Positions 42,217 through 51,261 of a stretch of DNA of 64,000 bases are shown piece after piece (the stretch's first letter is position 1; each line of letters opens with the position of its first letter). Under the pieces are notes generated by a model that was not told where the DNA came from, did no database searches, and was given only the letters and a program-made list of their open reading frames with translations. The translations under genes were made by a program, and so were the position numbers. Origin of the DNA: Xanthobacteraceae bacterium (GTDB taxonomy: Bacteria; Pseudomonadota; Alphaproteobacteria; Rhizobiales; Xanthobacteraceae); the NCBI GenBank assembly GCA_004297465.1, contig SCUB01000010.1:62001-126000 (forward strand). The letters run 5' to 3'.

Positions 42217-43041
42217 TCACGTTTCCCAGAACGTGGGCCGCGCTTCGGCCAGCCGTCCGCCGAGCCGCACCGGAGCCACGCGCGCGGCAAGCCCGGTGGC
42301 GTCGTCGGTCTCCACCACCACGCCGCACAGCGTCGCCGGCCCCGACGCCGGCTCGAACCGCGCCGAGGGAATGCGCCGCGTGAAGCGCCCGAGCGGCTCC
42401 TCCTTGGCCATGCCGATCACCGAATCATAGTCGCCGGTCATGCCGGCGTCGCTCTGGAACGCCGTGCCGCGCGGCAGGATCTGGTGGTCCGCCGTCGGCA
42501 CATGGGTGTGCGTGCCGACCACCAGGCTGGCGCGGCCGTCGCAGAAATGCGCCATCGCCTGCTTCTCGCTCGAAGCCTCGGCATGGATGTCGACGATGAT
42601 CGCGTCGGCCTGCTCGCGCAGGCGGCAGGCATCGAGTTCGCGCTCGATCGCGCTGAACGGATCGTCGAGAGGGTCCATGAAGATGCGGCCCATGGCGTTG
42701 ACGATGAGCGCCTGCGCGCCGTTCTTGGCGGCAACGAGCGCGGCGCCGCGGCCGGGCGTGCCGGCCGGATAATTGAGCGGACGGATGAGGCGCGGAGCAC
42801 GCTCGATGAACACCAGCGCCTCGCGCTGGTCCCAGGCGTGATTGCCGAGCGTGATGGCGTCGGCGCCGGCGTCGATCAGTTCCTGATAGATCGCCTCGGT
42901 GATGCCGAAGCCGCCGGCGGCGTTCTCGCCGTTGATCACCACCAGATCGAGCCGCCAGTCACGCACCAGGCCGGGGAGCCGTTCGCCGACAATGGCGCGG
43001 CCGCTGCGTCCGATGATGTCGCCGATGAACAGGATGCGCAC
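42217..43041 (-). CDS. ymdB: YmdB-family metallophosphoesterase
   Basis: 274 aa, TIGR00282 type. Begins MRILFIGDIIGRSGRAIV and shows the metal site motifs INGENAAGGFGI, TLGNHAWDQRE, VDIHAEASSEKQAM and VVGTHTHVPTAD. The Bacillus homologue is a cyclic-nucleotide phosphodiesterase; the role in this group is not established. Follows the 5-FCL gene by 28 nt on the same strand. Confidence 0.92.
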   Translation of the reverse strand: MRILFIGDIIGRSGRAIVGERLPGLVRDWRLDLVVINGENAAGGFGITEAIYQELIDAGADAITLGNHAWDQREALVFIERAPRLIRPLNYPAGTPGRGAALVAAKNGAQALIVNAMGRIFMDPLDDPFSAIERELDACRLREQADAIIVDIHAEASSEKQAMAHFCDGRASLVVGTHTHVPTADHQILPRGTAFQSDAGMTGDYDSVIGMAKEEPLGRFTRRIPSARFEPASGPATLCGVVVETDDATGLAARVAPVRLGGRLAEARPTFWET

Positions 43042-43069
43042 GGGGGTCGCGCCTTTCGACTTTCCGGTT

Positions 43070-43708
43070 TCACGCCGTGCGCAAATCGATGACCTCGCGC
43101 TCGGTCAGGATGACGTCGAGCCGCTCGTCATGCGGCCCGGCCAAAACTGTTTCGACCTCCTGCGCGGCAAAGGCAAGCCCGATGGCCGTCACGGACTTGT
43201 GCGCGCGCGCATCGAGCAGCGTGCGGTCGTAGAAGCCGGCGCCATAGCCGAGCCGGTGTCCGGCGCGGTCGAACGCGGCGAGCGGCACCAGCACGATGTC
43301 GGGCCCGCACACCGGCGCGTCGGCCGCCGGCTCCAGGATGCCGAACGGACCGGCGACCAGAGCCGCGCGCTCGTTCCAGGCGTGGAACACCAGCGGCGCG
43401 CCGCGCCGTTCCATGCGCGGCAGCGCCAGCTTCGCGCCGCGCCGCGCGAGACGCCGCATCAGCGGCCGCGGATCGAATTCGGAGCGGATCGGATAGTAGC
43501 CCGCGACCACCAGGCCGGCCGTCACGGACACCGGGAACGGCCGCACGGCGACGGCTTCGGCGGCGGCGGCGCGCGCGTCCCCGCTCACGGCATCGCGGCG
43601 GATGAGCGCGGCGCGACGGAGGTCATCCTTGGTGGGGCCGGCGGGAATCTGGCGTGCGCCTTGGATAAGCGGGTCGGAGGATCTCGAAGGGTCGAAGTGC
43701 GAAGCCAC
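43070..43708 (-). CDS. 5-formyltetrahydrofolate cyclo-ligase
   Basis: Converts 5-formyl-THF to 5,10-methenyl-THF with ATP. N-terminal KDDLRRAALIRRDA, substrate region YYPIRSEFDPRPLM and the nucleotide site LVPLAAFDRAGHRLGYGAGFYDRTL. The frame has no ATG before the KDDLRR motif; GTG at 43708 is the nearest start, giving 212 aa, slightly long for the family. That GTG lies in the 3' arm of the predicted 6S RNA. E. coli has the same order zapA-ssrS-ygfA. Confidence 0.85.
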   Translation of the reverse strand: MASHFDPSRSSDPLIQGARQIPAGPTKDDLRRAALIRRDAVSGDARAAAAEAVAVRPFPVSVTAGLVVAGYYPIRSEFDPRPLMRRLARRGAKLALPRMERRGAPLVFHAWNERAALVAGPFGILEPAADAPVCGPDIVLVPLAAFDRAGHRLGYGAGFYDRTLLDARAHKSVTAIGLAFAAQEVETVLAGPHDERLDVILTEREVIDLRTA

Positions 43709-43857
43709 GATGGCCGTTGGAGCGCTCGATCCCGGGTTCCCTACGCAAGTAGGTGGGCGCCATGTGTCCGGACCCACGGGTCCGGCAGGGACAGCTCCCT
43801 TCAGAATCGATAAGGCCCCGGGGATTATGTCTCCTGACGCACCCCGCAGCTTCGCGA
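43697..43857 (-). ncRNA. ssrS: 6S RNA
   Basis: RNA that sequesters the housekeeping RNA polymerase. On the minus strand the ends pair (GCGAAGC at the 5' side with GCTTCGC at the 3' side), an apical hairpin CCGGACCC-GT-GGGTCCGG lies at 43768-43785, and the bubble side carries the hairpin CCTAC-TTGC-GTAGG (43740-43753) characteristic of alphaproteobacterial 6S. Position between zapA and the 5-FCL gene is the conserved one. The ends are estimates from pairing, about 161 nt. Confidence 0.83.
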
Positions 43858-43920
43858 GGCTAATGTAGCGATCCGGCCGGCGCCACGCCACCCTTTGGCG
43901 CGGGAGATGGCGGAGCGGCC

Positions 43921-44304
43921 TCAGCCCATCGCGAGGCCACCGCCGAGAGTGCGGTTGAGCGCCTGCGTCATCGCCTCGATGCGTTCGGCGGCGGAGTTGA
44001 ACGCGGCGGCGACCGCCGCCTGCGTCACCCGGTTGCGCTCGGCGGCGGCGATGCGGGCGTCCTGCAGCGCCTGCAGCTCCTCCTCGAGACGGCGGACGCG
44101 CTGGCCGGTATCGACCAGTTCGTCGGAGATGATCAGCGCCGCCATCACGGTCAGGCGCGAATCGCCGATCTCGCCGAACTTGCCGCGCAGCGCGCCGATG
44201 CGCTGTTCGAGGTGTTCGGCGAGCTGCATCAGGCGCTCCTCCTGCCCCTCCTCGCACGCCATGCGGTATTGCCGGCCGTTGATGCTGACATTGACGTGGC
44301 CCAT
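43921..44304 (-). CDS. zapA: Cell division protein ZapA
   Basis: Cross-links FtsZ filaments at the division ring. 127 aa: MGHVNVSINGRQYRMACEEGQEERLMQLAEHLEQRI is the ZapA dimerisation head, followed by a coiled coil (VRRLEEELQALQDARIAAAERN) and a short tail. Upstream of 6S RNA on the same strand, so the 6S precursor may be co-transcribed with it. Follows the DUF4164 gene by 2 nt. Confidence 0.93.
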   Translation of the reverse strand: MGHVNVSINGRQYRMACEEGQEERLMQLAEHLEQRIGALRGKFGEIGDSRLTVMAALIISDELVDTGQRVRRLEEELQALQDARIAAAERNRVTQAAVAAAFNSAAERIEAMTQALNRTLGGGLAMG

Positions 44305-44306
44305 GC

Positions 44307-44618
44307 CTACTGCTCCTCGGACTCGAGCACGGTGCGGATGGTGGCGATGGCCTGATCCAGTCTCTGCGCGATGTCGGTGTTGGTGCGCTCCAGCGAGCGC
44401 GAGCGCGAGATCATGCCGTCGAGCTCATGGGCAAGCCGCGAACGGTCGGCGCCGAGCGCCTGGATGCGCGCCGCCAGCCGGTCCTCGTCGCGGTCGGCGC
44501 TGCGGCGCTGGTCGACCGCGGCCTCGAGGCCGTCGAGCGCGGCCGCCAGGCGGCGCGTCGCCTGCTCGATGGCGGCAGCCTCGCTGGAGAGGGCGGCAGC
44601 ACTGACGGACTCACTCAT
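44307..44618 (-). CDS. DUF4164 coiled-coil protein
   Basis: 103 aa, almost entirely predicted coiled coil (EAAIEQATRRLAAALDGLEAAVDQRRSADRDEDRLAARIQALGADRSRLAHELDGM), the DUF4164 pattern found before zapA in Rhizobiales. Coupling to zapA suggests a division-related structural role, perhaps analogous to ZapB; that is inference. Confidence 0.8.
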   Translation of the reverse strand: MSESVSAAALSSEAAAIEQATRRLAAALDGLEAAVDQRRSADRDEDRLAARIQALGADRSRLAHELDGMISRSRSLERTNTDIAQRLDQAIATIRTVLESEEQ

Positions 44619-44924
44619 GCGCGACCCTGACAGGGAAAAAGGGAAGGAAATTCAGCGTGAAAGCGACCGGAATGACGGCCTCCCGGCCACGGCAAAACAG
44701 CCGCCCCGGCAAGGATTTAGCACGGGAAGCTTACGTTGCCTCAAGGTCCAGCGTCAACGCCGGGAGCCAGCTATGCACGATTCTGATCACGGCCGTTGCA
44801 TCCTTGCTTTGATTCACCCCGTGCAGATGCTATTCCCCCGCTTTCTCCGGCCCTTCCCGCCGGAAACGCGCCCGATCGCCCGATCGCGGCACGTCATTTT
44901 CAGTGTTTCCAAGGCAAGGTGCCA
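44619..44924. other. Divergent region between the DUF4164 and transketolase genes
   Basis: 306 bp without a supported gene; it must hold both outward promoters. An in-frame extension of transketolase upstream to 44796 has no similarity to the enzyme. No LysR/CbbR-type T-N11-A site stands out. Confidence 0.4.
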
Positions 44925-46919
44925 ATGACCGAGCGCGTCGATCCTTTCCGCATGGCCAACGCCATCCGCGCCCTGGCAATGGACGCGGTCGAACAGGCCA
45001 AGTCCGGCCATCCCGGCATGCCGATGGGCACCGCCGACATCGCCACCGTGCTGTTCACGCAGTTCCTGAAATTCGACGCCACCGCGCCGCAATGGGCGGA
45101 CCGCGACCGCTTCGTGCTCTCGGCCGGACACGGCTCGATGCTGCTCTACGCGCTGCTGTACCTGACCGGCAACGCGACGATGACGATCGACGAGATCAAG
45201 CACTTCCGCCAGCTCGGTTCGCGCACGCCGGGGCATCCGGAGAACTTCCTCACCCCCGGCATCGAGACCACCACCGGGCCGCTCGGCCAGGGCATCGCCA
45301 CCGCCGTCGGCATGGCGATGGCCGAGCGCCATCTCGCCGCGCAGTTCGGCGCCGACCTGGTCGATCACCACACCTATGTGCTGGCCTCCGACGGCGACCT
45401 GATGGAAGGCATCAGCCAGGAGGCCATCGCGCTCGCCGGCCATCTCCGACTCAACAAGCTGATCGTGCTGTTCGACGACAATGGCATCTCCATCGACGGG
45501 CCGCTGTCGCTGTCCGATTCGGTCGACCAGCTGAAGCGCTTCGAAGCCGCCGGCTGGGCCGCCGAGCGCATCGACGGCCATGACGCGAACGCGATCGCCG
45601 CCGCCATCGCCCGCGCGCGAGGAAGCGACCGGCCGACGCTGATCGCCTGCAAGACCACGATCGCGTTCGGCGCCCCGACCAAGGCGGGCTCGGAGAAGTC
45701 GCACGGCTCGCCGCTCGGCGCCGAGGAAATCGCCGGCGCGCGCAAGAAGCTCGGCTGGGACGCGGCCCCGTTCGAGGTGCCGGCCGACATCCTCGCCGCC
45801 TGGCGCGCCGCCGGAGCACGCGGCGCCGTGGCGCGCGAAGCCTGGACCCGGCGCCTCGCCGCCAAGGAGCCGGCCGTGCGCGACGAGTTCACCCGCCGCA
45901 TGGCCGGCGAACTGCCGAAGGCCGCGCTGGCGAAGGCCGTGACCGAGACCAAGGCCAAGCTCGCCGCCGCGCCCAAGGAACTCGCCACCCGCACCGCCTC
46001 CGAGCAGATGCTGGAAGTGCTCACCGCCGCGGTGCCGGAAATGGTCGGCGGCTCGGCCGATCTCACCGGCTCCAACAACACCCGGCCCAAGGGCATGGCG
46101 GCGTTCTCGGAGGCCACCCCGGCCGGCCGCTTCGTGCATTACGGCATCCGCGAGCACGGCATGGCCGCGGCCATGAACGGCATGACGCTACATGGCGGCA
46201 TCATCCCGTATTCCGGCACGTTCCTGATCTTCTCCGACTATCTGCGCCCGGCGCTGCGGCTTGCCGCGCTGATGGGCGAGCGCGCCATCCATGTGCTGAC
46301 CCATGATTCCATCGGGCTGGGCGAGGACGGCCCGACGCACCAGCCGGTCGAGCATCTGGCGGCGCTGCGCGCCATTCCCAACCTCAACGTGTTCCGGCCC
46401 TGCGACGTGGTGGAGACGCTGGAGTGCTGGCAGTTGGCGCTGGAAGCGAAAGACCGCCCCAGCGTGCTGGCGCTGACCCGCCAGAACCTGCCGCAGCTCC
46501 GCCTGGCCAATGACGCCGCCAACCGCTGCGCCGCCGGCGCCTACGAGATCAGTCCGGCGACGGGCGCGGCCCAAGTGTCGATCTTCGCCTCCGGCTCGGA
46601 GGTTTCGCTTGCCGTCGAGGCCCAGAAGCTGCTCGCCGCCAAGGGCGTCGCCGCCCGCGTCGTCTCGGTGCCGTGCATGGACCTGTTCCTGGAAGCCCCC
46701 CCGACCGCGCGCGCCGCCGTCATCGGCAATGCCCCGGTCAAGGTCGCGGTCGAGGCCGCGGTGCGCCAGGGCTGGGACGCCATCATCGGCGCCGACGGCA
46801 TTTTCGTCGGCATGAGCGGGTTCGGCGCCAGTGCGCCCTACAAGCAGCTTTACCAGCATTTCGGCATCACCGCGCAGGCGGTCGCCGACGCCGCCCAGGC
46901 GCGCCTGGCCGGAAAGTAA
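44925..46919 (+). CDS. tkt: Transketolase
   Basis: Thiamine-diphosphate enzyme of the pentose phosphate (and Calvin) pathway. [48 protein letters not shown], the ThDP motif [14 protein letters not shown] (here SDGDLMEG...N-type site continuing [10 protein letters not shown]) and the pyrimidine domain [15 protein letters not shown]. 664 aa. ATG at 44925 with AAGGCAAGG upstream. First gene of tkt-gap-pgk-fba, a glycolytic/gluconeogenic cluster which in some relatives is tied to CO2 fixation; no RubisCO genes are present here. Confidence 0.97.
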   Translation: MTERVDPFRMANAIRALAMDAVEQAKSGHPGMPMGTADIATVLFTQFLKFDATAPQWADRDRFVLSAGHGSMLLYALLYLTGNATMTIDEIKHFRQLGSRTPGHPENFLTPGIETTTGPLGQGIATAVGMAMAERHLAAQFGADLVDHHTYVLASDGDLMEGISQEAIALAGHLRLNKLIVLFDDNGISIDGPLSLSDSVDQLKRFEAAGWAAERIDGHDANAIAAAIARARGSDRPTLIACKTTIAFGAPTKAGSEKSHGSPLGAEEIAGARKKLGWDAAPFEVPADILAAWRAAGARGAVAREAWTRRLAAKEPAVRDEFTRRMAGELPKAALAKAVTETKAKLAAAPKELATRTASEQMLEVLTAAVPEMVGGSADLTGSNNTRPKGMAAFSEATPAGRFVHYGIREHGMAAAMNGMTLHGGIIPYSGTFLIFSDYLRPALRLAALMGERAIHVLTHDSIGLGEDGPTHQPVEHLAALRAIPNLNVFRPCDVVETLECWQLALEAKDRPSVLALTRQNLPQLRLANDAANRCAAGAYEISPATGAAQVSIFASGSEVSLAVEAQKLLAAKGVAARVVSVPCMDLFLEAPPTARAAVIGNAPVKVAVEAAVRQGWDAIIGADGIFVGMSGFGASAPYKQLYQHFGITAQAVADAAQARLAGK

Positions 46920-47022
46920 CCACTGCCGGCAGCCTGCTGCTTCCGGCGCATTGCAAGCACGGCCGATCCGGGGCATTACACCGCCCCATCACCGGTCTTT
47001 TTGAACGTCAGAGGAGTGGGGC

Positions 47023-48030
47023 ATGGCTGTCCGGGTCGCAATTAATGGATTTGGCCGCATCGGCCGCAACGTGCTGCGCGCGATTTACGAGTCCGGCCGC
47101 AAGGACATCGAGGTCGTCGCCATCAACGATCTCGGCCCGGTCGAGACCAATGCCCACCTCCTGCGCTTCGATTCGGTGCACGGCCGCTTCCCCGGCGAGG
47201 TCAAGGTCGACGGCGACGCCATCGACCTCGGCGCCGGCAAGATCAAGGTCACCGCGGTGCGCGACCCGGCCACGCTGCCGTGGAAGGAGCTCGGCGTTGA
47301 CATCGCGCTCGAGTGCACCGGCCTGTTCACCGCCCGCGACAAGGCCGCGGCGCATCTGGCCGCCGGCGCCAAGCGCGTGCTGATCTCGGCGCCGGGCGAG
47401 AACGCCGACCTCACCGTGGTCTATGGCGTCAATCACACCAAGCTGACCAGGGATCACCTCGTCGTCTCCAACGCATCGTGCACCACCAACTGCCTCGCTC
47501 CGGTGGCCAAGGCGCTCAACGACGCCATCGGCATCGACAAGGGCATCATGACGACGATCCATGCCTACACCGGCGACCAGCCGACGCTCGACACCATGCA
47601 CAAGGATCTCTACCGCGGCCGCGCCGCCGCGCTCTCGATGATCCCGACCTCGACCGGCGCCGCCAAGGCCGTCGGGCTGGTGCTGCCCGAGCTCAACGGC
47701 AAGCTCGACGGCTTCGCGATGCGCGTGCCGACCCCGAACGTGTCGGTGGTCGACCTCAAATTCATCGCCAAGCGCGCCACCAGCAGGGACGAGGTCAACG
47801 ACGCCATCCGCCGCGCCGCGCAGCAGGAGCTCAAGGGCATCCTCGGCTTCACCACCGCGCCGAACGTCTCGATCGACTTCAACCACGACCCGCATTCCTC
47901 GATCTTCCACATGGACCAGACCAAGGTGATGGACGGCTCGCTGGTGTCGGTGCTGTCGTGGTACGACAACGAATGGGGCTTCTCCAACCGCATGTCCGAC
48001 ACCGCGGTGGCGATGGGCAAGCTCATCTGA
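47023..48030 (+). CDS. gap: Type I glyceraldehyde-3-phosphate dehydrogenase
   Basis: Interconverts glyceraldehyde-3-phosphate and 1,3-bisphosphoglycerate. NAD-binding [16 protein letters not shown], catalytic Cys in [13 protein letters not shown] (about residue 153), and substrate region [15 protein letters not shown]. 335 aa. GAGGAG ribosome site. Ends at an intrinsic terminator before pgk. Confidence 0.98.
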   Translation: MAVRVAINGFGRIGRNVLRAIYESGRKDIEVVAINDLGPVETNAHLLRFDSVHGRFPGEVKVDGDAIDLGAGKIKVTAVRDPATLPWKELGVDIALECTGLFTARDKAAAHLAAGAKRVLISAPGENADLTVVYGVNHTKLTRDHLVVSNASCTTNCLAPVAKALNDAIGIDKGIMTTIHAYTGDQPTLDTMHKDLYRGRAAALSMIPTSTGAAKAVGLVLPELNGKLDGFAMRVPTPNVSVVDLKFIAKRATSRDEVNDAIRRAAQQELKGILGFTTAPNVSIDFNHDPHSSIFHMDQTKVMDGSLVSVLSWYDNEWGFSNRMSDTAVAMGKLI

Positions 48031-48041
48031 CCGATTGAAGG

Positions 48042-48073
48042 TCCGGCGGCGCGAAAAGCCCGCCGGATTTTTT
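48042..48073 (+). terminator. Intrinsic terminator between gap and pgk
   Basis: 8-bp stem TCCGGCGG/CCGCCGGA (48042-48049, 48060-48067) followed by six T. It probably attenuates rather than abolishes pgk transcription, since the genes are otherwise clustered. Confidence 0.85.
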
Positions 48074-48114
48074 CTTTGAGCCGCACTTTCTAAAAGCGTT
48101 TCGGACTCAAGTTC

Positions 48115-49311
48115 ATGACGACTGCGTTCCGCACCCTCGATGACGTCGACGTGAAGGGCAAGCGCGTGCTGCTGCGCGTCGACCTCAACGTGCCGATGGA
48201 CAACGGCAAGGTCACCGACCTGACGCGCATCGAGCGCGTGGCACCGACCATTACCGAAATCGCCGGCAAGGGCGGCAAGGTGATCCTGCTCGCTCATTTC
48301 GGCCGCCCCAAGGGACGCGATCCGAAGGACTCGCTGAAACCCGTGGCGCTGGCGCTGTCCCATGTCGTCAAGCGCCATGTCGGCTTCGCCGACGACTGCA
48401 TCGGGCAAGCGGCCGAGACCGCCATCGCCGCCATGAAGGACGGCGACATCCTGTGCCTGGAGAACACCCGCTTCCACAAGGAAGAGGAAAGGAACGATCC
48501 GGCGTTCGTCGCGGCGCTGGCCAGGCTCGGCGACATCTGGGTCAATGACGCATTCTCCGCCGCGCACCGCGCCCACGCCTCGACCGAGGGTCTCGGCCAC
48601 AAGCTGCCCGCCTATGCCGGCCGCACCATGCAGGCCGAGCTCACCGCGCTCGGCCGCGCGCTTGACGCGCCGCGGCGCCCGGTCATCGCCATCGTCGGCG
48701 GCGCCAAGGTCTCGACCAAGATCGACCTCCTGGAAAACCTCGTCGGCAAGGTCAACGCGCTGGTGATCGGCGGCGGCATGGCCAACACCTTCCTGCACGC
48801 GCAAGGGGTCGGCATCGGCAAGTCGCTGGCCGAGAAGGACCTTGCCGACACCGCGCGGCGCATCCTCGACAAGGCCGAGACCTCCAATTGTGCCATCATC
48901 CTGCCGGTCGATGCCGTGGTCGCCTATCACTTCGCCGCCAATGCGCCGACGGAAACCTACGGCGTCGACGCCATCCCTCCCGAGGGCATGATCCTCGACG
49001 TCGGCCCGCTGTCGGTCGAGCGCGTCAAGGCCGCCATCGACGACGCCGCCACGCTGGTGTGGAACGGCCCGCTCGGTGCGTTCGAGCTGCATCCGTTCGA
49101 CCACGGCACCGTGGCCGCCGCCAGGCATGCCGCGGCGCGCACCAGGGCCGGCAAGCTGGTGTCGGTCGCGGGCGGCGGCGACACCGTGGCGGCCCTCAAT
49201 CATGCCCATGTCGCCGACGACTTCAGCTATGTCTCGACCGCAGGCGGGGCCTTCCTGGAATGGACGGAAGGAAAAGCCCTGCCCGGCGTTGAGGTATTGC
49301 GGGCAAGGTAA
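48115..49311 (+). CDS. pgk: Phosphoglycerate kinase
   Basis: Transfers phosphate between 1,3-bisphosphoglycerate and [36 protein letters not shown] and the nucleotide region [15 protein letters not shown], then [10 protein letters not shown] and [11 protein letters not shown]. 398 aa. Between gap and fba. Confidence 0.98.
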   Translation: MTTAFRTLDDVDVKGKRVLLRVDLNVPMDNGKVTDLTRIERVAPTITEIAGKGGKVILLAHFGRPKGRDPKDSLKPVALALSHVVKRHVGFADDCIGQAAETAIAAMKDGDILCLENTRFHKEEERNDPAFVAALARLGDIWVNDAFSAAHRAHASTEGLGHKLPAYAGRTMQAELTALGRALDAPRRPVIAIVGGAKVSTKIDLLENLVGKVNALVIGGGMANTFLHAQGVGIGKSLAEKDLADTARRILDKAETSNCAIILPVDAVVAYHFAANAPTETYGVDAIPPEGMILDVGPLSVERVKAAIDDAATLVWNGPLGAFELHPFDHGTVAAARHAAARTRAGKLVSVAGGGDTVAALNHAHVADDFSYVSTAGGAFLEWTEGKALPGVEVLRAR

Positions 49312-49334
49312 GCCCCCTCTCCCCTTCGCCGGCC

Positions 49335-49374
49335 GGACGGCGTAAAACGGCGGCCGGCATTAGCCGTCCTTTTT
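49335..49374 (+). terminator. Terminator-like structure after pgk
   Basis: Stem GGACGGC/GCCGTCC (49335-49341, 49363-49369) with a GC-rich loop that could form an alternative inner helix, followed by five T. Confidence 0.6.
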
Positions 49375-49428
49375 CAGGGGCGGCAAGACACCAAGACCGA
49401 ACGCATCCAACACGAGAAGGAGACCCCG

Positions 49429-50454
49429 ATGAACCTCGCTGATCTCAACAAGGTGGCCGAGGCCATGGTCGCGCCCGGCAAGGGCATTCTCGCCGCCGAC
49501 GAATCCTCCGGCACCATCAAGAAGCGCTTCGACACCATTGGCGTGGAATCGACCGAGGACAACCGCCGCGATTACCGCGAGCTCCTGTTCCGCTCCAGGG
49601 ACGCGATGGCCAGGCGTATCTCCGGCGTCATCCTGTACGACGAAACGATCTGGCAGAAGGCCAAGGACGGCACGCCGCTGGTCAAGCTGATCCAGGATGC
49701 CGGCGCCATTCCGGGCATCAAGGTCGACGAGGGCACGCAAGCCCTGCCCGGCTGCCCCGGCGAACTGGTCACCGTCGGCCTCGACAAGCTCGCCGAGCGC
49801 CTCAAGAAGTATTACGACCAGGGCGCGCGCTTCGCCAAATGGCGCGCGGTGATCGATATCGGCCGCGGCACCCCGAGCCACACCGCGATCTACGCCAACG
49901 CCCACGCGCTGGCGCGCTACGCGGCGCTGTGCCAGGCGGCGCAGATCGTGCCGATCGTCGAGCCGGAAGTGCTGATGGACGGCGACCACGACATCGACAC
50001 GTGCTGCCGCGTCACCGAGTGGATGCTCAAGGAAACCTTCCAGCAGCTCTACTTCCAGCGCGTCGCGCTCGAGGGCATGGTGCTGAAGCCCAACATGGCG
50101 GTTTCCGGCAAGAAGTGCGCCACCAGGGCCCCGGTCGCCGAGGTCGCGGAAAAGACCGTGCGGCTGCTGAAGAACTGCGTGCCCGCCGCCGTGCCCGGCA
50201 TCGCGTTCCTGTCCGGCGGCCAGTCGGACGAGGAAGCCACCGCCCATCTCGACGCCATGAACAAAATCGGCGGCCTGCCGTGGAAGCTGACCTTCTCCTA
50301 CGGCCGCGCGCTGCAGGCCGCGCCGCAGAAGGCGTGGAGCGGCAAGAGCCAGAATGTCGCCGCCGCCCAGCGCGCGTTCTCGCACCGCGCCGAAATGAAC
50401 GGCCTGGCCTCGCTCGGCCAGTGGAAGGCCGATCTGGAAAAGAAGGCGGCATGA
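49429..50454 (+). CDS. Class I fructose-bisphosphate aldolase
   Basis: Schiff-base aldolase cleaving fructose-1,6-bisphosphate. Eukaryote-like class I signature: GKGILAADESSGTIKKRF near the N-terminus, KWRAVIDIG and the Schiff-base lysine in LEGMVLKPNMAVSGKK. 341 aa. Class I aldolases are less common in bacteria than class II, but are the norm beside pgk in Bradyrhizobium-like genomes. AGAAGGAGA before the ATG. Confidence 0.96.
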   Translation: MNLADLNKVAEAMVAPGKGILAADESSGTIKKRFDTIGVESTEDNRRDYRELLFRSRDAMARRISGVILYDETIWQKAKDGTPLVKLIQDAGAIPGIKVDEGTQALPGCPGELVTVGLDKLAERLKKYYDQGARFAKWRAVIDIGRGTPSHTAIYANAHALARYAALCQAAQIVPIVEPEVLMDGDHDIDTCCRVTEWMLKETFQQLYFQRVALEGMVLKPNMAVSGKKCATRAPVAEVAEKTVRLLKNCVPAAVPGIAFLSGGQSDEEATAHLDAMNKIGGLPWKLTFSYGRALQAAPQKAWSGKSQNVAAAQRAFSHRAEMNGLASLGQWKADLEKKAA

Positions 50455-50464
50455 GCTTTCGCCA

Positions 50465-50487
50465 GGCGCGCGGTCTGCCCGCGCGCC
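50465..50487 (+). terminator. Hairpin after the aldolase gene
   Basis: Perfect 9-bp stem (arm GGCGCGCGG, loop TCTGC) 11 bases beyond the stop; no T-run. Confidence 0.55.
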
Positions 50488-50503
50488 GTTGAGCCTTGAT
50501 GCG

Positions 50504-50540
50504 AACGGCCGTTGCGGGCGCAACCCCCGCAGCGGCCGTT
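50504..50540 (+). other. Second long hairpin between the aldolase and ThiE-like genes
   Basis: Outer stem AACGGCCG/CGGCCGTT (50504-50511, 50533-50540) with inner GCGGG/CCCGC. It lies 68 bases before the ThiE-like start. It lacks the conserved core of a TPP riboswitch (CUGAGA...), so it is probably a terminator or a leader structure. Confidence 0.4.
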
Positions 50541-50607
50541 GACGCGCTTGCGCCCGGCGGAGCCGCGTCGCATGCTCGGCGCCGCATTTTGTTAAGGATC
50601 CTCCGGC

Positions 50608-51261
50608 ATGGCCTCACCATCGAGCTCCGCACGGCCCGTGCCGCGGCTTTACCTCGCCGCGCATGCCGGCACCGAAGTCGCCAGCCTTGCCGAGACGCTG
50701 GCCGGCCTGCTGCCTTCGGCCGACGTCGCCGCCGTGCTGATGCGGTTCGCGCCGGCCGACGACCGCACCCTGATCAGCCGCATCAAGGCGCTCGCCCCGG
50801 CGATCCAGAACGCCGGCGCCGCCTTCATCCTCGACAGCCACTCCGAGCTGGTGGCGCGTGGCGGGGCCGACGGCGCGCATCTCATCGGTCTTGCAGCGCT
50901 CACCGCGGCGCTGCCGGAACTGCGGCCGGAGCGCATCGCCGGCGCCGGCGGCCTGCACACCCGCCACGACGCCATGGTGGCGAGTGAATCGGGGGCCGAC
51001 TATGTGCTGTTCGGCGAACCGGACGAAACCGGCCAGCGTCCGGCGGTGGATGCGATCGCCGAACGCATCGGCTGGTGGGCGGAACTGTTCGAGCCGCCCT
51101 GCGTCGCCTATGCCGCCACGCTCGCCGAGCTCCACACTTTTGCCGCAGCCGGCGCCGATTTTCTGCTGCTCGACGAGGCGGTGTGGAACGATCCGCGCGG
51201 CCCCCGCGCCGCGCTCGCCGAGGCATCCGGCATAATTGCAGGTATGACGCACGCATCATGA
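50608..51261 (+). CDS. Thiamine-phosphate-synthase-like (ThiE/TenI fold) protein, degenerate
   Basis: 217 aa with a ThiE-like start (PRLYLAAHAG), RISRIKALAPAIQ-type helix and the late GAGGLHTRHDAMVASESGADYVLFGEPDETGQ matching the GADY-GP region. The residues ThiE needs are altered: the NDR motif is replaced by LDSHSELV and the HLG/HLGQ motif reads GAHLIGLAAL, and the REK site is absent. Probably not a working thiamine phosphate synthase. Overlaps the Sel1 gene start (ATGA). Confidence 0.72.
   Translation: MASPSSSARPVPRLYLAAHAGTEVASLAETLAGLLPSADVAAVLMRFAPADDRTLISRIKALAPAIQNAGAAFILDSHSELVARGGADGAHLIGLAALTAALPELRPERIAGAGGLHTRHDAMVASESGADYVLFGEPDETGQRPAVDAIAERIGWWAELFEPPCVAYAATLAELHTFAAAGADFLLLDEAVWNDPRGPRAALAEASGIIAGMTHAS

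Noticed and set aside
43709-44257. Upstream extension of the 5-FCL frame through the 6S and zapA regions
   Set aside because: The added residues have no family similarity and cross a structured RNA and the zapA gene.
49335-49374. Attenuator controlling fba
   Set aside because: Alternative pairings exist but no leader peptide was seen, so only a terminator is reported.
50504-50540. TPP riboswitch before the ThiE-like gene
   Set aside because: The hairpin lacks the conserved TPP core; the downstream protein also lacks ThiE motifs.
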